Assembly (NCBI GenBank): GCA_031308135.1
Contig: JAHLJT010000631.1
Coordinates: forward strand, 192,032,955 to 192,096,954
Direction of reading: 5' to 3'
From: Acheta domesticus
Lineage: Eukaryota; Arthropoda; Insecta; Orthoptera; Gryllidae
DNA length: 64,000 bases
A program made the position numbers and the translations under genes. This document shows positions 55,916-64,000 of the stretch, piece after piece. Within the stretch, counting starts at the first letter, position 1. The number at the start of each line of letters is the position of its first letter. The notes beneath the pieces were generated by a model. The model was not told the DNA's origin, ran no database searches, and saw only the letters and a list, made by a program, of their open reading frames with translations.

Positions 55916-57180
55916 AAAAAATGGAAAAAATAGAACATGTGTGAAATCCGTTGAAAATAGATGGCAGTTCAAAAAGTTGTAGATTTCAAGATAGTTGCTT
56001 AAGCTATAGATTTCAAGATAACAAAAAGTCATCAATTGAATACGACCAATTCGACTTGCTTTACTATCTCATCTTCAAAGGTGTCAAGTCGACCTCGGGG
56101 ACCAAAGTTTGGAGCCTTGGCGTAAACACAAAACTCCTTTTTGAGTCCGGGCAACGCAAACATTCTAACCAAAATGCAGGCATGGTATATCTTGTCTTAC
56201 TTCCCTCATATAACTACATCTACTAAATTATTTTTCCCGTATTTAATTCGCGAATTTCACCAGTTATTCATTATTATTAAGTTATAATGAATATTGTTTC
56301 AGTTATTCATTATGTTTGTTGAGAAATTTCGCGCAAGCGGAATACGGATCAGTGGGTAGGAGCAGGGCCCGATGAAAAGCTACAAGACGGTAACAACGAG
56401 AACGAAAATGGCAAATGGTAAGGAAGAGATCGTAGGCAATGGGGAAAGTAGGGTAAAAAGAGCGATGAGAAATAACAGGAGAGCGAGGGATGGGAGGGAG
56501 AGGGTCAGGAATTGTGGAAGAATAGATGGGAATACGTATGTCATGGTCATAGGGGAAGGAAGACAACGTGTAGAAGAGGAGTACCGAGTTTGCAAATCGG
56601 GAGCGCGCTAAAGTAGAGGTCAATAACTGGATCGCACTTTGATTGTCTTTTATTTCTGTTCGAATATTCAATATCCTTTTATTATAGATATTCACGTCTT
56701 ATTAACTGGTACTCTATGAAATTTTTAAGGACAGTCGGTTCAAAACCAAATATGGAACATAGGTAGATATTATAGATATATAGAACATAGATAGGGATAT
56801 TTAAAAATATTTAGAGGAAACACTTGTTCTCGATAAAATAACATCTAATATTTTCACGTTTTATCAGTATTACAAGTTACCACATTACATTACAACAATT
56901 CAGTTAATAAGAAGTGATTGTCTAAAATAAAAGGATACTTAATATTTGAATAGAGGTCAATAGTTTTCTATAAAGAGGGTGGCGAATAAAGAAAGATAGA
57001 TAGATGATGAGAGATAGTAAGATAGAGAAAGAGGGAAGGAGAGAAAGATAGAAAAGACCAATCAGGACAGATATGTAGGTAGCCGATGGTGAGCAAATGT
57101 GAAAAACGTATGTGTCAAGACCGGGTAGAAGAGAAACGAGAGCGTGCAAACGGAGTGTGTGCTCAAGAAAAGAACGACAA
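55916..57180. other. AT-rich DNA, nothing recognised
   Basis: TAGATTTCAAGATA is directly repeated at about 55981 and 56005. 56380-56610 is A/G-rich. No gene supported. Confidence 0.4.
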
Positions 57181-57580
57181 TACTGCAAAATGGAGCGGTG
57201 AGGAGAGCGAGCATAGACCGTGTGGGAAGGCCAGCACCGATGGGAGGGGCGGGGGCAGGGCGCCGGGCGCGGGCGTTACCGGCTTCAATATCCTCCCCGC
57301 GCCGCGCCGCGCCGCGCGGTGCATTGTGGGCGCCGCGCTCTGCATTGTGGGTCGCGCCCGCCCGCGGTGAGCCACCCCTAATCCGCCGGCAGCGGCAGCG
57401 TGCGGAGCAGGGCGGGGCAGGGCGGAGCAGGGCAAAGCGAAGCGGGGCGCGGCAATCGCAAGGGCGGAAGGAGAGGCAGCGGAGGGCGTTCGCGAGGGCA
57501 GAGAGGAGGAGGGCCCCTTGGGCGCCAAAGGGAAAATGGAAGCCGCGCTGTTGCACCCACGGAGGAGGAGGGGTGCGTGA
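57181..57580. promoter_or_regulatory. CpG island with duplicated GCATTGTGGG motif
   Basis: CpG-rich island. TGCATTGTGGG occurs twice, 22 bp apart (about 57319 and 57341), embedded in CGCGCC-rich sequence, followed by GGGGCAGGGCGGAGCA repeats. Spaced identical motifs in a CpG island suggest a promoter or regulatory site. The flanking six-frame openness is compositional, not coding. Confidence 0.3.
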
Positions 57581-57629
57581 GAGAAATGAAACTGCGGGGC
57601 GTTTTCAGAAAAAAAGAAAGGATGTTTGA

Positions 57630-57676
57630 ATAAGGTGGAAAGCGTTGCGATAATAAGGTGGAAAGCGTTGCGGTAT
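57630..57676 (+). repeat. 24-bp tandem duplication
   Basis: AATAAGGTGGAAAGCGTTGCG appears twice in a row, separated by ATA. Confidence 0.9.
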
Positions 57677-59600
57677 TTCCTACGTCTTTGGTGGTTAACG
57701 ATTATGGAAGTTCCGTCAAACAAAGTAATTTCAAAATATAACATTTGTTTGTTGACTGATTGTAGTCTCATTACGTTTTTTATTTCGTTACTAAATGTTT
57801 TATTATATGGTCTGTTTTGGGATTTAAATAGATTATACAGAGATTAAAATAATATTGTTGGTAAATAATTAATTTTGCAACCTCGTATCTACATTTATTT
57901 TCACAAAATTTGTATACCGAGATAACAAAGTTGTGGACTTGAGATTTGTGAGTTATATATACGATGGTCTTCTATGTTGGGTGACTATTTATATCTTGCC
58001 GAATACGGATATTTGCAGATTTTGAAAAAATAATGTAGTATAAATCCATATCTTTCAACAGTCAAAATAATAAACAAAGGAATGTGTGAAGTTCTCCGGA
58101 ACGTTTATCCCGGTTTCATTCTCACAGAATAATAAATCATTTTCAAATGCTATTATATGTGTCGTTGCATCTACATGGAATTCATTTTACTTATGAAAAA
58201 TAAGATAAATAGAAGTCAAAGCGAGACAACGATAAATTAAATGGAAAAGTTTACGCCTATTCTTTCTGGTGCTGTCAAACGGAATAACTGATGCTTATGA
58301 ATGTTTCAGGTTGGCATTGATACACATTTTCTGCATAGCTACGGGTGACAGGAAGAGATATGATATTCATGTACGTGTCTCGCGCTATTTATATGTACTA
58401 TTACGTATAAACCTAATGTCAAATCCAGTGAACATACAAGTATTATGGGAGATCTGAGATGGAAGTGTCCAGTAGTTTTGTAATGAAATTTTATTTAATA
58501 TTGATCGATAATACAGACCAAGAGTGAAAAAAATGTTTCATAAATAAATACTCGTATTTATATTAGTGTTATTGAACAAAAGTTACACAAAACATTTTTA
58601 AAACTAAAAATGGTTAAATTTGACTTTGGTTAAACCGTTATTTTCTTTTGCTTGATGTTTATTTTGCAAAAAGAAAGCGTCCTCCTTTGAAAGGAACAAG
58701 AGTTCATGTCCCAATGAAAATTATCACAGTTCTTTTCAAACGGTTATTAATTATACAGTTATTACAATAATCATAAAATTATAATTATTAAATAATGACA
58801 GTTTTAGCATGTAGCAAAGAAAAATCACATGTCATTTCTTATGCCACTTTCTTTACAGGGGAGTACAAGTTACATTATAAACTAGAATGAAATTGTTTGA
58901 TATTTTATATGATTCGTTATGAAAACTAGGGAGATATTTCAACTTGGTCCATATTTTACATACATTCTTCAAAATAATTAGCACATGCATCTCTTCCTAC
59001 TAAATAACATCACATGATACACTAGCCAATTACTACTCCGTTGGATATCGTTTTGATGGAACTGCCTCTATTGAAGTCACGTGCGACGGTTATAACACTC
59101 GACGTGTGGTAGTAATTGCATTGTGCAGATTACGTACCAACAGTTGGTCAAAACGTGTGTCCCCCAGCTTTCGGTCGAGTTCCAGTGAACCGAAAAGGGA
59201 ACCACAAAGAGTCTTTGTGAACCGAAATGTACGAAATGAACTCAGCGTACCAATCGTCAACACGTCACCCTGATCGTTTCGAGCAACCGATCACAACCAA
59301 ATCGTCCGTCATTATGTGTACACGTCCGCATGATACACGCGTGTTGCAGCCACCCATGAAACCCATTGCTGTGAGTCGATTCGCTACGCACAGAACCCCG
59401 GTTGAAACGCTGGAACATTTCACGGACCCACTCGGCGTTTGCGAGCTTTCGCCGCTGCCAGCGCCACCGTCAGTGCGGCCGCGCCACGCACGACCTCTGC
59501 GGGAGGGCTAGCCCTTCGAATGGCCCGCCGCAGGGCACAGCTATCGATTGCTGGAGTCGATTCAGCGTCATAAGCGCGCGGGTTATTGCAGCCGGGAAAT
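57677..59600. other. AT-rich DNA, GC-richer at right end
   Basis: No gene recognised. From 59060 composition becomes balanced; 59430-59600 is CpG-rich, with the frames 59227-59511 plus and 59420-59734 minus, neither recognised. Confidence 0.4.
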
Positions 59601-61690
59601 ACAATTAGGGGGGATGGACGCGTTGCCCGACCGCTGCCCGACCCCTCTCTGTCCGCGACACACGCTGCTCCTAAATGGACGGAGAGATCGACGCGGCGAA
59701 ATATCTGTGTGTAAAATCTCGAAATATGCACCATTTTGAGGATGAAGTCTGACGTAATGAGTTCGGAAATGTATTTGTTGTTTATAGGTAATAAAATAGC
59801 GGAATTTTAATTGCAGATAATGAATACTAATATAAAGATTACAACGGTTTTAAGGAATTAGTCTCCTTCTCTTTGAAGCTATTTAAAAATAGAGATTTTT
59901 GACAGCCACTAGTAAAAGCAGTCACTTTTAGGGTATGCTCAGCAAGCTGAAAGTTCAAATTTTATCACTGGTGCTAAAAGTGAGTCAAATTGTTCAGATA
60001 AAACTGTGAATCCATCAAAGTAAACAAAATAGTTTCGTCAGACCGCATTAGCTTGTACTGATCTTAATGGAACATAACTCAAAAAAATTAATTTGTGTAC
60101 TTGAATTGAAATAAAATGAAAATACGTACCGCTGTCGAATAAGTAGTGCATGGCACACGTGATGATAGGTGTCATACTCTTATTTACTTGTAGAATTCGA
60201 CGAATGCCCATGAGTATCGTGAAGCATCCTTTCCGGCTCTCGTTAAAATGCCACTTTTACCACTCGTATCATAAATAACTATTTGATCCACCTGCGTAAA
60301 CCGTATTGACCTTCTTGAATGTGTTTATTGCAAAAAAATAACAGGGCGTGCAAAAGGCGTTTATCTGCTTTATCTTCTGTCAATTCTTATGAATATCCTT
60401 GCGGCTTACACTGCTCCCAAATAGGCGTAAGGTTCGGCGCGGTGAAATATCTGTGTGGAAAATCTCGAAATATACATTTCGAAGATAAAGTCTGAGATAA
60501 TAAGTTAAGAAAGAGAATTGTTATATATAGGTAATTAAATAGCGCAAAAAGCTGCAGCTGACGATATGAATTGCTGATACATTATTGTCTTTCTCTAGGA
60601 AACTATTTAAAATGTTATTTTGATGCCCCTGCGTAGCTTTTGATTTGTAGTCATTTTGAATGTTTTTTTTTACAAAAAAATAGTAGGATTCGTTTCGCCA
60701 TGTTTCTTGCTGTGCCTCCTGTTAATTCTTACTATTACCCTTGCGACACACACTTCTCACAAAATGGGTGATGTTACCGTATTGAAAATCAGTGTGTAAA
60801 ATTTCGAAACGTAAATGTTGGTAAGGTTAAGTCCGAGATAATTTGTGTTTTCTTCCGGGATTACACGCAATATATCTCTGAGGTTCAGTATTTAAAAGTT
60901 TCCGATTATTGAGACGCATTCTTCTAGGTAACATATTTCTTGCATTCTCCTAGTGTTCATTTGTGAGTAATTCTCTGTGATTCATTTTAACAAGAGTTTT
61001 TATGATAAACTCTGCACATGTTGAAACAGTTTGCTTCGCTGCTTCTTTGGCTACATAACGTGCTCTTGCGTCAGTTGGTCTTGCTGAGAGGCGTTTAGTC
61101 GCTGTTTAATAACTGCTGTAAAATAAAAGTTTCAAAATTAATGTTTCAAGTAAAAATCAAGTATCATATGAATGCAGAATACTATGCGAGTCTTCATTTA
61201 ACTAACAAGAAAACATCCATAAGAGGCAAAGGCTGTGATATGTGACAGATACACGACAAATACGGACGTCACATTTTCATTCCGGACATTGGTGAATTAA
61301 GAGACGGAGTTGTTATTTATAGGTAATAAATAAAATAGAGCAATTTTAACTGCATGTAATTAAATACTGATGTAAAGAGTACAGTAACACGAAGTATCGC
61401 GTTTTTTGAAATGGAAATATATGGTATAAATTATCATGATACTTTGTATTATGAAATGCTATAAACAATGTTGGAACTACAACAGAAATTGTAATTTACA
61501 TAAATTAAAAATGCGTAAGCAAAATATTAAATTTCTCCGAAATATTGCCAATGCAGAAAACTTTTGCTGTATCGTCCTTTTGAATGTGTTATTGCAAAAA
61601 CTAACAGTGTACATCAGGCACGTATCTTTGCTCTGGTTCCTGTTGATTCCTACCAATTTACATTGCTCGGTCTCAGGATATGTAGTTATA
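59601..61690 (+). repeat. Degenerate tandem array, alternating A and B modules
   Basis: Two sequence modules alternate. Module A (about 60310-60430, 60650-60775, a piece at 59630-59675, and 61580-61680) runs GAATGTGTT(T)ATTGCAAAAA, CTGT(C/T)AATTCTTA, ATCCTTGCG(G/A)C and ACACTGCTCC(C/T)AAAT. Module B (about 59690-59860, 60435-60600, 60775-60860, 61270-61390) runs GAAATATCTGTGTG(T/G)AAAATCTCGAAATAT, AAGTCTGA(G/C)(A/G)TAAT, TTGTTTATAGGTAAT and a GCA(A/T)TTTTAATTGCA block. Copies diverge strongly and spacing varies, so this is an old array of a unit of roughly 340 bp. No ORF is conserved between copies. Confidence 0.65.
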
Positions 61691-62244
61691 AAACGCCTGT
61701 GAAATAAATTATAGATACTCTTCCTGATTACAGTATGATACGTAATGTTTACTAGAACAGAATATGGCAAAACTGATGAAAAATAGAAGATTTTTTCTCC
61801 TCTATAAAAAAATATGTATGCAATTACGTATAATATTGTAAACATATTTAAATAATTATAGACCTGAAGATGATTCTATATATAGGCGAAAGGGTTACTG
61901 TAGAAATATTAAAGTATATATTTTTCCACTTCACATACTTGCTTTCAAAACATAACATACGATGCACGTTCATACGACATGATTTAGAGTCACTAAGCGT
62001 CGCCTAACCCACTCACCCGCCGCCGCGTGCTCAAACGCCCCGTTTTCACGCAAGTTTGCGCGCGCGTGTGGGCGTGGCCGCTGCTAAAGCCACTTGCTCT
62101 CTGCGCAGCCGTTGCACAGAATGCGCTCTCTTTCTGCGTGCACGTTGAGAGCGCTTGCTCTCAGAACGAGGTGCACCGATAGTTATCGCTCTGTTATTGA
62201 TTAGGGAATAATTCAGTTGCACTTCCATTTGAGTGTTGTCCTAC
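61691..62244. other. AT-rich DNA then a short CpG-rich patch
   Basis: 61980-62200 is GC-richer with GAGAGCGCTTGCTCTC, a perfect palindrome, near 62147. No gene supported. Confidence 0.4.
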
Positions 62245-62790
62245 CGGCTGAGGTGGCTCAGGGAATCAACTGATGTCACTTCAATGTCTTTGACCGCAGG
62301 ATCGTTGGGTAAAAGTACCAGTGGTGTACCAGCTAGATGGGGTGGTAGAATTGTCAACACTAGCTAGAAAGGTAAGCCGAATACAGCTGCTGCTGAAGGA
62401 GGATTCTACCGGCCTGCTGCTCTGGTCGGCGGTTTTCCGTGGTTTCTTTTTTCAACATTACGCAAATGCCGGAGCAGTGCCCTAACAAACAGGCAACGGA
62501 TCGTGCACCGTCTTTCCTTCCCCTTTGTTGTCCTCTTCCTACCTTCACCTCTTACTCACACTCACTAGCATGCACTACACTATCACATTTGTTTGGAGAC
62601 CAGTTGGGAGCTCAGAGTTAGCCCCGTTGGTGCGGTGTTCTGCTGTTGAAGGGGGACCCCGCTGGTGCGGTGTTCTGCTGTTGAAGATCACGGGATGGGG
62701 ACAACCCCGCAATCCGACGTGTAGGTCGGCGCTTGATCTTGCCGTCGAGTGGAAGAAGAAAACCTCCACCTCTCGATAGAAAAATATGCA
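62245..62790 (+). mobile_element. SINE copy, longest in the window
   Basis: Begins with an A-box-like CCGGCTGAGGTGGCTCAG. The B box is degenerate (about 62300). Then come AACACTAGCTAGAAAGGTAA, GCCGAATACAGCTGCTG, GGATTCTACCGGCCTGCTGC, GGTTTTCCGTGGTTTC, CGCAAATGCCGGAGCAGTG, a pyrimidine run and CTAGCATGCACTACACTA. The last 200 bp match the 42-kb copy. GCTGGTGCGGTGTTCTGCTG is tandemly duplicated (62625-62685). The 3' block with GGTTTTCC..GGTTTC and AAATGCCGG is common to many insect SINEs. Confidence 0.75.
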
Positions 62791-64000
62791 CTTCTCTGAC
62801 GGGACAAATTACGCGAACGGAAAAACGAAATAATCAGTTAGTCGACTGTTTTTCCCCGCCCCAACTACCTTTGTGCCCTATCTTTACAGATATTTTTTAT
62901 TTGATAGTTGTTTTAGAGAAATCCAACTGCTATGCTCATTTGGGGGGAGGATGAAAATGAGAGGTAATAGAATGTTAAGATGGCGTGCGGCCCATGGCCC
63001 GTTTTATAAGGCGCTGTTCCAGCATACGCCTGGAAGTAAGACATAATGGAAATCTCGCGGTCTTACACCTCTTAAAGTTAAACGCTTCAACATGATCCCA
63101 GCCATTCTGCCGTGATCAAACCCGCAGATTCCTAAACACATATTCGCTCAACTGTAAACATTTACCTTAGTCAATTGAATGCGAATGACTTTTGTGTAAA
63201 GAGAACATTTTTTTACTTTCTTGGGAAATTCTGAATTGTTAAACTTAATTTACAATATTACTTATTCGCATGATATAATCTATTATGTCACAAAGACAAA
63301 GTGAGAATATTTATGTAATCTTTGAAATTCGAATCCTAACCCCTACAGAAGTGATAGCGGTCATATAACTCTGATCTGAAGATTTCGTGAAATTCTGGAT
63401 GTAAATTATTGCATTATCTGAACTACAGATATGTCATGGGTAGGAAATTGGAGTCACGCCAGACTATGAATAGAAATTTCTTCAGGGTTGCTCACATATA
63501 TTGCAGTGCGATGACGTACGTATTGGTGCGTGCGGGAAGGATTAATTGAATGCAAATTTGGAAAAAAGCAATTTATCAACAGAGATGGAATGTGCTCAAA
63601 ATATTTTTCGATCGCATTGAATACAAATATTTTTGATTCATTAATCTGCGTTGTATAGGTGTTGGGAAGAAAAAATAAAAATCCTACAAACCAACAATTC
63701 TGTTTTTCCAGAAATCATATGCAAAAAAAAAGAAAAAGAATATACCTGTACATTTGTGAAGTTTTGATTTAAAATATTGTTGTATAGTATTACAAAACTA
63801 GTTGAATTTTATTTTTTTATTGAACTTTTTGATGTGTTAAACATCCTTTTTAGGCAGCCTCTGTGGATTTTCAATTAAAGTGGTGACAAAATTGTAGGTA
63901 AATCACATTTTAGATATGTACACGGATAAAAAAGAACAATTAGGTTTTTATAATTTCAGGAATTTGTCTAAAAAATATCTAGTTTGGGAATAGATTAATT
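62791..64000. other. AT-rich DNA, nothing recognised
   Basis: AT-rich to the window end; a short GC-richer patch near 62980-63060. No gene or repeat supported. Confidence 0.45.

Noticed and set aside
57062..57771. Open frames in the 57-kb CpG island
   Set aside because: Open in several frames on both strands with GC-driven composition; no domain seen.

Overview
The base composition, microsatellites, CpG-rich islets and mobile-element families indicate a nuclear genome of an arthropod, most likely an insect with a large repeat-rich genome. Supporting elements are a Transib DNA transposon, a Tc1/mariner-like transposase, pogo-like and PIF/Harbinger-like MITEs, RTE-like and restriction-endonuclease-type LINEs, and a tRNA-headed SINE. 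I cannot name the order or species. I find no convincing host protein-coding gene, tRNA or rRNA gene. Most longer open frames are low-complexity artefacts of GC-, CT- or CCG-rich DNA. The window reads as intergenic or intronic DNA.

1-11 kb: AT-rich DNA with an inverted and a direct copy of one dispersed repeat (family A; a third copy lies at 48.2 kb), a GC-rich island at 3.5-4.9 kb, a small inverted-repeat element at 7.04 kb, a CT-rich block at 8-9.2 kb, and a possible LTR-like segment (9.41-11.03 kb) lying between two (TA)n tracts. 11-20 kb: the 3' part of a minus-strand RTE-like LINE, the 3' end of a second, plus-strand LINE, an inverted pair of repeat B, a roughly 130-bp tandem repeat with five units, a SINE tail and a pogo-like MITE. 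20-32 kb: a foldback element, an unidentified hydrophobic open frame, two large CpG islands (24.65-25.8 and 26.6-27.7 kb), a Harbinger-like MITE and a near-perfect hairpin.

32-35.4 kb is the most informative region. A 2,217-bp element (33084-35300) has termini starting CACAGTG, a 5-bp CGGCG target-site duplication, and a decayed minus-strand transposase with a WGCDG motif. Together these mark a Transib element, the superfamily to which the RAG1 recombinase is related. It sits inside a minus-strand SINE whose two halves can be recognised on both sides. A decayed Tc1/mariner-like transposase lies next to it.

38.5-46 kb: a long-arm inverted-repeat element (about 530-bp arms) flanked by mirror-image microsatellites and carrying an inserted LINE tail; another SINE; GC-rich islands; and a decayed restriction-endonuclease-type LINE with an (AAT)n tail. 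46-64 kb: the third copy of repeat A, a decayed copy of a widespread arthropod repetitive ORF (50.7-51.3 kb), SINE copies at 52.2 and 62.2 kb, a 19-bp CT minisatellite of about 0.7 kb, a MITE at 55.77 kb, a CpG island at 57.2 kb and a degenerate tandem array at 59.6-61.7 kb.

The parts do not form a pathway; the story is layered transposition. Family assignments rest on motifs recognised by eye and recalled from known families, without database searching.
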